The translations under genes were made by a program, and so were the position numbers. Under the pieces are notes generated by a model. That model had not been told where the DNA came from, searched no databases, and saw only the letters and a program-made list of their open reading frames with translations. 64,000 nt of DNA from JTS-RE37 sp963756115 (lineage in GTDB: Bacteria; Bacteroidota; Bacteroidia; Flavobacteriales; Flavobacteriaceae): positions 1,178,001 through 1,242,000 of the forward strand of contig CAVWMN010000010.1 in NCBI GenBank assembly GCA_963756115.1, given 5' to 3'. Below are positions 37,387 through 46,665 of the stretch, piece by piece. How positions within the stretch are numbered: position 1 is the stretch's first letter; the number at the start of each line of letters is the position of its first letter.

Positions 37387-39621
37387 CTATTCCGGCAAGG
37401 CAAACGCCACATATTCATCCCCCGAGGCGCTGCCGATCTTGCCCCCGCCACAGGCAATTACGATATATTGCCTCCCGGCCACTTCATAAACTGCTGGGGT
37501 AGCATAACCTGGTACCGGTAAATCTGCTTCCCATAAAATAGTGCCGGTTTTTTTATCAAACGCCCTTATCCTGGAATCTTTTGTGGCTGCGATAAAAACC
37601 AATCCCCCGCGGGTAACTACCGGTCCACCATAATTTTCGGTACCAGTTGCCGGAATACCCTTTGCAGTAAGTTCGGGGTATTCCCCTAAAGTAACTTTCC
37701 ACAACAGTTTTCCCGTGGTCAGGTCAACCGCATTCAAAGTGCCCCAAGGTGGTGTTATCCCGGGATATCCCTCATCATCGAGGAACCTGTTGTACCCTGT
37801 CATCTGATAAGGTACCTGACTTAGGATACCGGGGGAATAATTGTCCTGGAGGGTCTCCGGTTCTTTAGGTTCTCCCGGGGAGGCCTTGTCCTGAACTTGC
37901 TCAGATTCCAAAAGGAAAGCAACCAGCGCAGCCTTCTCTGAATCGGGGATATGCCGGAAAGAAGGCATCATATTGATGCCGTTGTCAATGATACCTTTTA
38001 AATCCAGGGTGGTATATTTCCGACCTATAGTATCGAGTGGTGGATACGAGGAATCATTGCCTTTACCATCCATGCCATGGCAAGCTGCGCAATACCTATC
38101 GTATGTACGGCTACCGACAGATTTGGGCTGACCTTCCTCATTACTATCTTTAGGTACATCTACCATTACCATGGCCCAGGGCAATTCGCTACTGTTTACA
38201 TACAATATCCCCGTTTCCGGGTCCACTGCTGCCCCACCCCATTCACCACCCCCGTCAAATCCGGGAAATATCCAGTTCCCCGCCTTGCTGGGCGGGGTAA
38301 ATAGAGCCTTATGCTTAATTTGTTTGTATTTTTCCAGCATCTTTTGATGGGTTTCCGGACTGATATTGGTAACGTCCCCCTCGCTGAAATTTTGCCGTGC
38401 AAAGGCTTCGGGCAATGTGGGTATTGGCTGCGTAGGCCATGGTTTTTCACCCGGTAAGGCCTCCTGCGGCACCGGTATTTCTTCGATAGGAAATATCGGT
38501 TTCCCTGTAATACGGTCGAACAGGAAGATATAACCATGCTTGGTGATCTGGGCAACGGCCTCCCTGGTCCTACCGTCAATCCGCAAGTCAACAAGGTTTG
38601 GATTTGCCGGCAGGTCCCGGTCCCACAAGTCGTGATGCACCGTCTGGTAATGCCATACATACGTACCGGTTTCAGCTTCCAGGGCGAGCAGGGAATTCGC
38701 GTATAAATTTTGCCCTTCGCGGATGCCCCCGTAGAAATCACCTGAAACCGATCCGGTGGGGATATAAACTATACCGCTTTTTTCATCGAGCGACATACCC
38801 GCCCAACTGTTTGCGCCACCCAGTTTTTTATAGGCTTCCTTATCCGGCCAGGATTCATAGCCTGGCTCCCCGGGATGGGGGATTGTATGGAATATCCATT
38901 TTCTTTCCCCCGTACGGATATCATAAGCCCTGATATGGCCGGGGGCACCGTCTGCAGATTCCGCAACCCGTGAGCCGGTGATCAGGAGGTTCCGGTAGAT
39001 AACGCCAGGGGTAGTGTTGACAATAAAGTCACCGGATGCTGCTATATTTTTATCCAGATCCAGCGAAAGGTCGATATAACCATCCACCCCAAAACCCCGT
39101 ATCGGCACTCCGCGGGTTGCATCGATGGCATAAATTTTAGATCCGACATTGTAAAATAGCCTCTTGTCGCTGCCCCCTTCATCCTGCCAATAGAGCACCC
39201 CCCGATTCACCTTATAAAAACGCATCGGGTCGTCCGTGACCCCGGGGTCCTCCCCGGCAGGGTCAAAGACCCATTTCTCAATCCCATTTGCCGCGTCAAG
39301 GGCAAAGAGTTTCAGTTTTGGCGAGGTGCCATAAAGGATACCGTCCACAACAATAGGATTGCATTGGTTCTGTGAACGATCCAGGGAATCTTTGTCCCCG
39401 GAACTATACCTCCAGGCTATTTCCAGATTTTTAACGTTGGAACTGGTGACCTGTTCGTGGGAAGAATACCGCATGCCGTCCTTTGTCCCGGAATAAGCAG
39501 CCCAGCCATTGTACTTTTGTATAGCTGCCGAAACCTCGTCTGCCCCTTCCCCGCATGAATTCAGCACCAAAATGAACAGCGGCAAAAAGAGTCTATGGGG
39601 TTTATTCAGTACGCTGTTCAT
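37387..39621 (-). CDS. PQQ-dependent dehydrogenase with embedded cytochrome c, lipoprotein
   Basis: 744 residues. Lipobox LNSC (Cys23). A PQQ-type eight-bladed propeller begins WAAYSGTKDGMRYSSHEQVT and includes GIEKWVFDPAGED, HLWDRDLPANPN-like blade motifs and YGGPVVTRGGLVFIAATKD at the end. A class I cytochrome c domain (about 500-590) with Cys511-x2-Cys514-His515 (YCAACHG) and axial Met in INMMPSF sits between propeller blades rather than at an end. It resembles quinoprotein glucose/alcohol dehydrogenases that oxidise sugars or alcohols in the periplasm and pass electrons to haem. The substrate is unknown. It is monocistronic, convergent with the sensor gene. Confidence 0.87.
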   Translation of the reverse strand: MNSVLNKPHRLFLPLFILVLNSCGEGADEVSAAIQKYNGWAAYSGTKDGMRYSSHEQVTSSNVKNLEIAWRYSSGDKDSLDRSQNQCNPIVVDGILYGTSPKLKLFALDAANGIEKWVFDPAGEDPGVTDDPMRFYKVNRGVLYWQDEGGSDKRLFYNVGSKIYAIDATRGVPIRGFGVDGYIDLSLDLDKNIAASGDFIVNTTPGVIYRNLLITGSRVAESADGAPGHIRAYDIRTGERKWIFHTIPHPGEPGYESWPDKEAYKKLGGANSWAGMSLDEKSGIVYIPTGSVSGDFYGGIREGQNLYANSLLALEAETGTYVWHYQTVHHDLWDRDLPANPNLVDLRIDGRTREAVAQITKHGYIFLFDRITGKPIFPIEEIPVPQEALPGEKPWPTQPIPTLPEAFARQNFSEGDVTNISPETHQKMLEKYKQIKHKALFTPPSKAGNWIFPGFDGGGEWGGAAVDPETGILYVNSSELPWAMVMVDVPKDSNEEGQPKSVGSRTYDRYCAACHGMDGKGNDSSYPPLDTIGRKYTTLDLKGIIDNGINMMPSFRHIPDSEKAALVAFLLESEQVQDKASPGEPKEPETLQDNYSPGILSQVPYQMTGYNRFLDDEGYPGITPPWGTLNAVDLTTGKLLWKVTLGEYPELTAKGIPATGTENYGGPVVTRGGLVFIAATKDSRIRAFDKKTGTILWEADLPVPGYATPAVYEVAGRQYIVIACGGGKIGSASGDEYVAFALPE

Positions 39622-39755
39622 ATCGGTTACTTTTTAGTTGCATGATTATCGCCAAAACTTAAAGATAGCTGAATACCCCGGATGGATTAAGCAGTGGGGT
39701 AAAAAATAGGTTTGGGAGGGATACAGATCGCCCACAGTTTCCGGCCATTCTTTAA

Positions 39756-39789
39756 AAACCCGGCAGGAATATCAGGCTCTGCCGGGTTT
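39756..39789 (-). terminator. Terminator downstream of the MFS gene
   Basis: A perfect 11-bp stem AAACCCGGCAG/CTGCCGGGTTT around a 12-nt loop, followed on the minus strand by TTTAAAG. Orientation and position (86 bases after the MFS stop) fit termination of that gene and insulation of the dehydrogenase promoter. Confidence 0.75.
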
Positions 39790-39874
39790 AAAGCGTGTAA
39801 ATATTCCCTGCAATCGCAGATCGGAAATCAGGCAGGTGCCCCGGGTTTACAGTCAGCAGCAGATTATACTGTTG

Positions 39875-41140
39875 TCATAACTTTGAATGTGCCTCCATAT
39901 CCTTTCTAAGGTCAAGCTTGCGGAAGGCCGGGAATGCGATCCCTGTAGCGACTACAGTTACAAGCGTCATACATCCGCCAAATACTACTGCCGTAACGGT
40001 ACCCATCAATTTGGCGGTGAGACCGCTTTCAAAGGCACCCAGTTCATTGGAAGAACCCACAAACATGGAATTGACGGCTGCAACCCTGCCCCGCATATTG
40101 TCCGGGGTCCTGAGCTGCAAAATGGTCTGGCGTATAACCATGGAGATGCCATCTGTCACCCCGCTGAAAAACAGGGCCAGAAAGGATATCCAGAACCAGG
40201 TCGATAGCCCGAAAACAATAATACAGACACCAAAACCGAAGATGGAGGCGAGCAATTTAATCCCCGCCCTTTTATTCAAAGGAAAATGAGCTGCAGCAAA
40301 CATCATCAGCAACGCCCCTATTGCCGGTGCCGCCCTTAAAATACCAAACCCCTGGGATCCCACATGTAATATATCCTGGGCAAAAATGGGGAGCAGGGCC
40401 ACCGCACCGCCAAATAAAACTGCGATCATATCCAGCGTAAGGGCTCCTAAAATGATTTTGGCGTTCCACACAAATTTGATCCCTTCGCGTAAGCTCGCCA
40501 GTACCGGTTCCCCTATTTTAGGATTGAGTATGGGTTTCCTGGGGATCCTGGAGAGGGCGAACAGGGCTACGAGGGAGCATGCAAAAATAAGGCACATGGA
40601 CCAGTGCACCCCGATCCAGTCGATTGAAAATCCGGCTACTGCAGGGCCAACCACCGTACCCATCTGCCATACCGAACTACTCCAGGTTGCCGCATTGGGA
40701 TATACCTTTCGGGGGATCAGCAGGGAAAACAATGAAAAAATGGTAGGGCCCAAAAAGGCCCTGATAACCCCTCCCAGGAAAACCAGGAAATAAATGGAAT
40801 ATAAAATCGTGGATGTAGCTATCCCATTTGTAAGGAGCGGCCATGTAAGCAGGAATAACCCCAGGCTGATCACGGAAAAACCCAGAATGCACTTAAAAAG
40901 CAAGCCCCTCTTCTCCTTTTGGTCTACAATATGGCCTGCGAACAATGCCAGGGTAACTGCAGGTATTACCTCAACCAGCCCGATGATGCCAAGGGATAAG
41001 GGATCCTTGGTTATGCTGTATACTTCCCATTCGATCACCACGAATTGCATGGACCAGGCAAAGACCATGGCAAAGCGCATCCCTAAAAAAATATTGAACT
41101 CCCTGAACCGTAACGCCGCATAGGCATCATTTTTCTCCAT
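39875..41140 (-). CDS. Major facilitator superfamily transporter (EntS/MFS_3-like)
   Basis: 421 residues from ATG 41140 (MEKNDAYAALRFREFNIFLG); the upstream TTG is unlikely. Twelve hydrophobic segments are visible. The loop 2-3 motif GHIVDQKEKRGLLF and the MSMCLIFACSL / PRKPILNPKIGEPVLASLRE GIKFVWN region are typical of MFS_3 exporters related to EntS, which efflux siderophores or drugs. The substrate is unknown. It is the first gene upstream of the PQQ dehydrogenase on the same strand but separated by a strong terminator. Confidence 0.85.
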   Translation of the reverse strand: MEKNDAYAALRFREFNIFLGMRFAMVFAWSMQFVVIEWEVYSITKDPLSLGIIGLVEVIPAVTLALFAGHIVDQKEKRGLLFKCILGFSVISLGLFLLTWPLLTNGIATSTILYSIYFLVFLGGVIRAFLGPTIFSLFSLLIPRKVYPNAATWSSSVWQMGTVVGPAVAGFSIDWIGVHWSMCLIFACSLVALFALSRIPRKPILNPKIGEPVLASLREGIKFVWNAKIILGALTLDMIAVLFGGAVALLPIFAQDILHVGSQGFGILRAAPAIGALLMMFAAAHFPLNKRAGIKLLASIFGFGVCIIVFGLSTWFWISFLALFFSGVTDGISMVIRQTILQLRTPDNMRGRVAAVNSMFVGSSNELGAFESGLTAKLMGTVTAVVFGGCMTLVTVVATGIAFPAFRKLDLRKDMEAHSKL

Positions 41141-41386
41141 AGGCAACTCTATGGGGTCAAAAATAAGTATAGCATTGATTGCTATAACTTATATATGGAA
41201 TAATTTACCCGCTTCCCTGAATTATTACAGGATTTCACCCCATTTCAAAAAATCCGCCCGTTGAAACTTATCGGATTCCTTCCCATTTGAGCTTTATTTT
41301 TTACGGTACTTTTTAGCGCAATATGGTCAAGGCTTCTTGGAGGACAAATGTAATTTCAATTGTGGTTTTAATTTAAAAACGAAGTT

Positions 41387-41617
41387 ATGAAGAAACACTA
41401 TTTACACATTTTAGTCCTCGGGATTTTGATTTGTCTTGGTTCCTGCCGGGAACAGAATCCGCAGGACCCTTCCGTGGATCATGATATGGAAGGGGTTGGC
41501 AAAAGTGTACGGGAGGGCAGGGAAAAAGCTGTGGAATGGACCGAAGATGGAGAAAGGGATACTATTGCAGCAGATAGCCAGGCAGCAGAAGCGACGCCGC
41601 TCAGGGATAGTTTATAA
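41387..41617 (+). CDS. Small lipoprotein
   Basis: 76 residues with a lipobox ending CLGSC (Cys20). The mature part is hydrophilic and charged (EGVGKSVREGREKAVEWTED). No family is recognised. It opens a same-strand run of small envelope proteins and the PRC-barrel gene, 25 bases before the next start, so co-transcription is likely. Confidence 0.65.
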   Translation: MKKHYLHILVLGILICLGSCREQNPQDPSVDHDMEGVGKSVREGREKAVEWTEDGERDTIAADSQAAEATPLRDSL

Positions 41618-41642
41618 GGAAACGGGGTAAATCAAAAAACAA

Positions 41643-41861
41643 ATGACTGAAATTAAAATTAGAAAGAAAAGACCAGTATGGCCTTGGGTCCTATTGGTAT
41701 TGATCATCATAGCGATCGCATACTATGTATGGTCGAATGACATCGGAGGGACCGGGACCGATGGAGACATGCCCGGTATCGGTACAGATGAGCAAATTGA
41801 CAATGGAACAGGAATGCTTCAGAGCAACCCTGACAAAATCAGCTTCGGCATTTGGGCCTGA
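41643..41861 (+). CDS. Small single-pass membrane protein
   Basis: 72 residues. A basic N-terminus (MTEIKIRKKRPVWPW) precedes one hydrophobic helix (VLLVLIIIAIAYYVW) and a Gly/Asp-rich outer segment (GGTGTDGDMPGIGTDEQ). This gives an N-in topology with the tail outside the cytoplasm. Function is unknown. Genes of this kind often sit with stress-related PRC-barrel and CsbD proteins in flavobacteria, as here. Confidence 0.6.
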   Translation: MTEIKIRKKRPVWPWVLLVLIIIAIAYYVWSNDIGGTGTDGDMPGIGTDEQIDNGTGMLQSNPDKISFGIWA

Positions 41862-41912
41862 TCATAGCTCCACTGCTATCTGACGGGAATAATTCATTTA
41901 ATCTATGACAAC

Positions 41913-42599
41913 ATGAAAACAAAGGAAAAACAATTATACTACCTGCATGAATTAACAGACTATACCATTGACGACGGATACCCTGATATTCGGGGATGGA
42001 CAGTGAAGGATTCCGCACTCCGGAACATTGGTACGGTAAAAAACCTGCTTGTTAATAAAGTTACCGAACGGGTGGTTTATTTGGATGTGGAAATCGACCC
42101 GACGATCATTAATGCTGGCCACGACCCGTATGGAGACCCGGCCAATACTGGAATCCGTGAATTTATCAACGACAAAGGGGAGAATCATGTAATCATTCCC
42201 ATTGGATTGGTGGATATCAACATGGAGCCGGAATACATCTTCACGGAAAGTATTGACCACGAAACATTTGCAGAAACAAAGCGCATCCGTAAGAATACAC
42301 CAATAGACCGGGAATATGAAAACGCCGTTCTCGATTCCCTGGGAACAAAATCCGTTGCTTCCCGGAAAAGGGCACGGGAAATCGAGAATGCAGCGGAATA
42401 CCGCCAGGACAGGATGGAAGCAAAACGGGATGAGCAGGAAGAGCGGTTGCGGGAAGAAGTTGCCGGCAACAGGGATCCTGAAGTGGATTGGTATGACGCT
42501 GAATTCGAAAGTATGAAAGAACGCGAATTCCCACCGGAGGAAAATTTCTACACGAGAAGCGAATTTGATGATTCTCGTTTCCATCGAAATAAAAAGTAA
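41913..42599 (+). CDS. PRC-barrel domain protein with charged coiled-coil tail
   Basis: 228 residues. The first 120 form a PRC-barrel (YYLHELTDYTIDDGYPDIRGW, ALRNIGTVKNLLVNKVTERV VYLDVEID, HVIIPIGLVDINME), the fold of photosynthetic reaction-centre H subunit and RimM. The rest is a highly charged helix (RKRAREIENAAEYRQDRMEA, KREEQEERLREE-like) ending in NFYTRSEFDDSRFHRNKK. No transmembrane segment is seen. It lies 28 bases before the split ligase D genes, so it may be co-expressed with DNA repair under stress. Confidence 0.78.
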   Translation: MKTKEKQLYYLHELTDYTIDDGYPDIRGWTVKDSALRNIGTVKNLLVNKVTERVVYLDVEIDPTIINAGHDPYGDPANTGIREFINDKGENHVIIPIGLVDINMEPEYIFTESIDHETFAETKRIRKNTPIDREYENAVLDSLGTKSVASRKRAREIENAAEYRQDRMEAKRDEQEERLREEVAGNRDPEVDWYDAEFESMKEREFPPEENFYTRSEFDDSRFHRNKK

Positions 42600-42626
42600 T
42601 TTATTCCAGGTAAAGCTGCCGAGGAT

Positions 42627-43211
42627 ATGGATCTGTACAATAAAAAAAGAGATTTCAGCAAGACCCCGGAACCGGAGGGCAACAACTCCCGGAAAAGTGG
42701 GGAAGAGCCGGTTTTTGTAATTCAGAAACACGATGCCACGAACCTCCATTATGATTTCCGGCTCGAAATTGGCGGATCATTAAAATCGTGGTCAGTTCCC
42801 AAGGGGCCCAGTACGGATACCCGGGTAAAACGAATGGCGATCCCAACTGAGGACCATCCGATGGCATATGGCGATTTTGAGGGTACCATACCAAAAGGCC
42901 AGTATGGGGGAGGTACCGTCATGGTTTGGGATAAAGGTACGTTCAGGAACCTTAAGGAGGATGGGAACGGTAATCCCATATCCCTGAAGGATAGTTATGA
43001 GATGGGAACCATTGAGGTTTTCCTGCAGGGTAAAAAACTGCAGGGCGGCTATGCACTAATAGCAATGAAAAATGGCAGGATGAAGGGAAATTGGTTGCTG
43101 ATCAAAATGGACGATGCACATGCAGACGCCCGCCGCAACCCAACCAATACGGAAAATAAGAGTGTTTTATCCGGACGCACGCTCAAAGAGATTGAAAAGG
43201 GGGGATCCTGA
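42627..43211 (+). CDS. ligD: LigD 3'-phosphoesterase module as a separate protein
   Basis: 194 residues forming a complete PE domain. Expected catalytic residues are present: His35 and His41 with Asp43 and Arg45 (QKHDATNLHYDFRLE), and His77/Tyr81 (EDHPMAYGDFEG); SWSVPKGPS is also conserved. The PE domain trims 3' ends before ligation in bacterial non-homologous end joining. Its stop overlaps the start of the ligase gene (TGATG), so the two are translationally coupled. In most bacteria it is fused to ligase and polymerase; here each is its own gene in the order PE-Lig-Pol. Confidence 0.88.
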   Translation: MDLYNKKRDFSKTPEPEGNNSRKSGEEPVFVIQKHDATNLHYDFRLEIGGSLKSWSVPKGPSTDTRVKRMAIPTEDHPMAYGDFEGTIPKGQYGGGTVMVWDKGTFRNLKEDGNGNPISLKDSYEMGTIEVFLQGKKLQGGYALIAMKNGRMKGNWLLIKMDDAHADARRNPTNTENKSVLSGRTLKEIEKGGS

Positions 43212-44209
43212 TGGCAGGCGAAGATTTAGAAATGTTGGACAGGGAAGGAACAATTGAAAAAAAACCTTTCCCAGGTTTTCGAACCCCCATGCTGGCGACG
43301 CTTACCAAACACTTTTTCGATGACCCGAAGTGGATCTATGAGCGGAAGTTGGATGGGATACGATGCGTGATTTTGATCCGGGATGGGAAAGTCTCCCTGT
43401 ATTCCAGGAATGAAAACTTATTAAACCCCCAATTTCCGGAGCTTGCTACCCGGGTATCTAAAATTACACGGCACAATCTCGTAGCAGACGGGGAGATTGT
43501 CGCTTTTGATGGCAAGAACACCAGTTTTAGAAAACTTCAACAACGTCGGAAGGCGGATGCTACTAAAGCGCTTTCCAAAACTAAGACCAGGGTATTTCTC
43601 TATATCTTTGATATCCTGTATTTTAAGGGATATAGTTTGGAATCGCTTCCTTTGGTACGTCGTAAGCAACTATTGAAAAACAACATGGAGTGGGTTGATC
43701 CGATCCGCTATACCCCTTACCGGAATGAAAAAGGCCGCGAATACCATCAGGAAGCCTGTAAAAAAGGATGGGAAGGGATCATAGCAAAAAATGGGAAGGC
43801 ACCGTATCGCCATAGCCGGAGCAGGGATTGGCTTAAATTTAAGTGTGTAAACGGTCAGGAATTGGTCATCGCAGGATTTACCGAACCAAATAGCGGCAGG
43901 ATCGGCTTTGGTGCGCTTTTAGTCGGATTTTATGAGAAGGATGAATTAAAGTTTGCCGGTAAAGTTGGCACCGGCTATTCGGATGACTTTTTAAAAGAAT
44001 GGAGTATGAAATTCCAAAAGATAGAACGGTCCAGCAGCCCCTTCTTTAACTATTCCGACAATAAGAATGGACGTAACCATTGGGTGGAACCCCGGTATGT
44101 GGGACAATTCGAGTTTACGGAATGGACAGCTGGCGATAAGTTGCGGCATCCCAGTTTTCTGGGCATCCGGGAGGATAAAGATCCGAAAGAAGTTGTAAAA
44201 GAAATGTAG
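43211..44209 (+). CDS. ligD: LigD ATP-dependent DNA ligase module as a separate protein
   Basis: 332 residues. The nucleotidyltransferase motif I is ERKLDGIRC with catalytic Lys46. Motifs III-V are visible as FLYIFDILYFKG, GWEGIIAKNGKAPY and DWLKFKC. An OB-fold follows (about 220-325: LVIAGFTEPNSGRIGFGALL VGFYE, PRYVGQFEFTEWTAGDKLRH). It seals DNA ends using ATP. It is coupled at both ends: start overlaps the PE stop, and the polymerase gene begins one base after its own stop. Confidence 0.9.
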   Translation: MAGEDLEMLDREGTIEKKPFPGFRTPMLATLTKHFFDDPKWIYERKLDGIRCVILIRDGKVSLYSRNENLLNPQFPELATRVSKITRHNLVADGEIVAFDGKNTSFRKLQQRRKADATKALSKTKTRVFLYIFDILYFKGYSLESLPLVRRKQLLKNNMEWVDPIRYTPYRNEKGREYHQEACKKGWEGIIAKNGKAPYRHSRSRDWLKFKCVNGQELVIAGFTEPNSGRIGFGALLVGFYEKDELKFAGKVGTGYSDDFLKEWSMKFQKIERSSSPFFNYSDNKNGRNHWVEPRYVGQFEFTEWTAGDKLRHPSFLGIREDKDPKEVVKEM

Positions 44210-44210
44210 T

Positions 44211-45029
44211 ATGGAAATCCTTGGCATAGAAATCACACATCCTGATAAGATCATGTTCCCCGACTTAAAATTTACCAAAGGGGATATGGTACAGTATTAC
44301 GAGAAGATAGCTCCCCGCATGTTACCCTATCTTAAGGAAAGGCCGCTTACACTCCAGCGCTTTCCGGGAGGTATCACCAAAGGGGGTTTTTACCAAAAAC
44401 ATGCACAGGACTATTATCCTGATTTCATCGATCGCATAACCGTGGAAACAGAAGATGGCAAAGCGGAAGAAATCATGTGCAATAATGAAGAGACCCTGGT
44501 TTACCTGGCTAACCAGGGCACCGTCTCCTTCCATCCCTGGCTGAGCCGGCAAAAAGATCTTCACCGGCCAGACAAGGTGGTATTTGACCTTGATCCTTCC
44601 GATGGGCTACCCTTTGCGAAGGTAAAAAAAGCCGCGAAACTGGTTGGGGAGCTGCTGAAAACGAAAGGAATTGACTCCAACCTTATGACCACTGGGAAAT
44701 CGGGGCTCCATGTATATTACGGAATAGAACCGACCCAGGATTTTGATAAGGTCCGGGAAGAAGCACGTGACCTGGCGGAACAATTGGTCTCCGGGCATCC
44801 GGCACTGTTTACCCTGGAAATACGAAAAAATAAAAGGGGGGTTAAAATATTTTTGGATTATCTGCGAAACGCATATGCACAAACATCGGTTTGCCCGTAT
44901 TCCCTCCGACCCACCCAGCAAGCCGGCGTGGCTACCCCCCTAAGTTGGAAGGACCTGGACACGATCAAATCTGCCCATCACTATTCCGTTAAGAATATTT
45001 TTCGCCGTTTGGGGGCAAAGTCGGATTAG
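44211..45029 (+). CDS. ligD: LigD primase-polymerase module as a separate protein
   Basis: 272 residues of the archaeo-eukaryotic primase superfamily. Catalytic Asp126 and Asp128 lie in VVFDLDPSDG, with the third Asp in KIFLDYLRN. LTLQRFPGGI, GFYQKHA, TTGKSGLHVYYGIEP and the end VATPLSWKDLD are typical of LigD polymerases. It fills gaps with ribo- or deoxyribonucleotides at breaks. It is the third gene of the split ligase D. No Ku gene is present in this window; the usual partner must be elsewhere or absent. Confidence 0.9.
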   Translation: MEILGIEITHPDKIMFPDLKFTKGDMVQYYEKIAPRMLPYLKERPLTLQRFPGGITKGGFYQKHAQDYYPDFIDRITVETEDGKAEEIMCNNEETLVYLANQGTVSFHPWLSRQKDLHRPDKVVFDLDPSDGLPFAKVKKAAKLVGELLKTKGIDSNLMTTGKSGLHVYYGIEPTQDFDKVREEARDLAEQLVSGHPALFTLEIRKNKRGVKIFLDYLRNAYAQTSVCPYSLRPTQQAGVATPLSWKDLDTIKSAHHYSVKNIFRRLGAKSD

Positions 45030-45117
45030 GCAACCTTTCCCTTTAGAATAACCTTTAATCGGAACGGGGTAATAGGAGCTTTCGAAAATTCGTAACTTCA
45101 CCTGAAAGGAATATAAT

Positions 45118-45384
45118 ATGGACATGGAAAGGAGGGATTTCCCTGATGATCTGGACTCAGACAAGAAGTCGGCCGGAAAAGAAACGAATGACGATTTGAA
45201 CCAGTACACCGAATTGGAGGATAAATGGAATTCCATCCAGGAAGAGTATATCAATAGCTACCCGGACCTGGAATTGGAAGATCTCTATTTTGAGAGCGGC
45301 GGATTTGAAGGCCTCCTTGAAAAGATAAGTAAAGTACGGGGTAAAAAAGTCGCCGAGATCCGATCTGAAATCGAACATTGGTGA
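45118..45384 (+). CDS. CsbD-like small stress protein
   Basis: 88 acidic residues. After a charged N-terminus, WNSIQEEYINSYPDLELEDL and FESGGFEGLLEKISKVRGKK VAEIRSEIEHW match the flavobacterial CsbD-like pattern (helical, W...I...Y...P.L....L...G). CsbD proteins are induced by general stress; molecular role unknown. It follows the ligase D genes by about 90 bases on the same strand. Confidence 0.7.
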   Translation: MDMERRDFPDDLDSDKKSAGKETNDDLNQYTELEDKWNSIQEEYINSYPDLELEDLYFESGGFEGLLEKISKVRGKKVAEIRSEIEHW

Positions 45385-45563
45385 TACATACTGTATTGTA
45401 CTGAAGAACTGAAAATTGAGGGTACAAATTGACTAAAACCGGACAGCCATTCTTTACGTTTGGCAATTGCAGGTTTATTCCTTCCGGCATCGGGTTAAGA
45501 TTTACAGCTATCGCATCTATGTTTTGCGTAATATAGCGGTATTCTTGTAATTAAAAGCAGCAT

Positions 45564-45743
45564 ATGAACGTAACATCACTTCTGGACACGGCTTCAGCCG
45601 TAGTAAAAAGCAAGGAATTCAAAATTGTGTTGATAGGGTTGCAACTGGGCTTCCTGGCCTTGCATTACCTCTCCACGGAAAAAGACAAGCAGGATCTGGC
45701 CAGGGTTCCAAACGATAAAGAACCGCTACTTTTGGAGCAGTAA
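45564..45743 (+). CDS. Very small membrane protein upstream of DUF808 gene
   Basis: 59 residues. ATG 45564 follows an AT-rich leader. MNVTSLLDTASAVVKSKEFK precedes one hydrophobic helix (IVLIGLQLGFLALHYL) and a charged tail (STEKDKQDLARVPNDKEPL). It ends 17 bases before the DUF808 gene, so it is probably co-transcribed. Function is unknown. Confidence 0.5.
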   Translation: MNVTSLLDTASAVVKSKEFKIVLIGLQLGFLALHYLSTEKDKQDLARVPNDKEPLLLEQ

Positions 45744-45760
45744 ATTCAGATCAAAGACCC

Positions 45761-46665
45761 ATGGCCACCGGATTTTTTGCATTATTGGACGACATCGCCG
45801 CTCTTATGGACGATGTGGGTGCCATGAGCAAAATTGCAGGCAAAAAAACAGCGGGGATTTTAGGCGATGACCTGGCGGTCAATGCAGAAAAAGCATCCGG
45901 CTTCCTGTCGGATCGGGAGATTCCGGTTTTGTGGGCGATTACTAAGGGTTCCTTCCTCAACAAACTGATCATTCTTCCTGTCGCCTTCCTGCTGAGTGCT
46001 TTTTTACCCTGGGCAATTATCGTCATACTTATTAGCTGGCGGACTCTACCTTGGATATGAAGGGGCTGAAAAGATATATGAATTCTTTGTCCCGCATCCC
46101 CATGAAAAAACTGTAGCACAGGACCGAAAATATTTCCAAAAAGGAAGTACTGGCCCTGGAAAAAGAGAAGATCCGCTCAGCTATCCTGACAGACTTCATA
46201 CTTTCCGTCGAGATCGTGATCATAGCGCTCAGTACGGTTGTGGACGAATCATTGCTGACCCGTATCCTTGTAGTGTCTATAATAGCCCTGATCGCCACGG
46301 TGGGCGTGTACGGGATCGTCGCGCTTATTATAAGGATGGATGAATTCGGTTACCGCCTCATCCGGCTTAATGGTAAAGATAAAAGCTTCTCCGACAGTAT
46401 TGGCAACCTGCTGGTCAATGCCTTGCCCTGGGTCATCAAAACCTTATCAATTGTTGGTACTATTGCACTTATATTGGTAACCGGTGGCATATTTTTACAC
46501 AACATAGATTTTTTGCATGAATTATTTCACAATTGGCCGATGATCCTGAGTGAATTACTGGTAGGCCTGGTAGTAGGATTCGCTATCCTTCCGGTTGTGA
46601 ACCTGTTTAAAATCATATGGAAAAAAGTAAGGGGAAGGGGTAAGAGCGAAATTGCGGCTGACTGA
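45761..46665 (+). pseudogene. DUF808 (YedI-like) membrane protein gene with two frameshifts
   Basis: The first frame opens ATGFFALLDDIAALMDDVGAM and KKTAGILGDDLAVNAEKASG, the hallmark start of DUF808 proteins, and continues to LPWAIIVIL. One extra base near 46028-46034 moves the frame to LAGGLYLGYEGAEKIYEFFV PHPHEKTVAQD. A second near 46105-46130 moves it to VLALEKEKIRSAILTDFILS and the remaining transmembrane helices to the stop. All parts are conserved and in order, about 300 residues in total. Two same-direction single-base insertions mean no full product unless they are sequencing errors. Confidence 0.75.

Noticed and set aside
42627..45029. Ku gene beside ligase D
   Set aside because: None of the neighbouring genes (PRC-barrel, CsbD-like, DUF808, small membrane proteins) is Ku.
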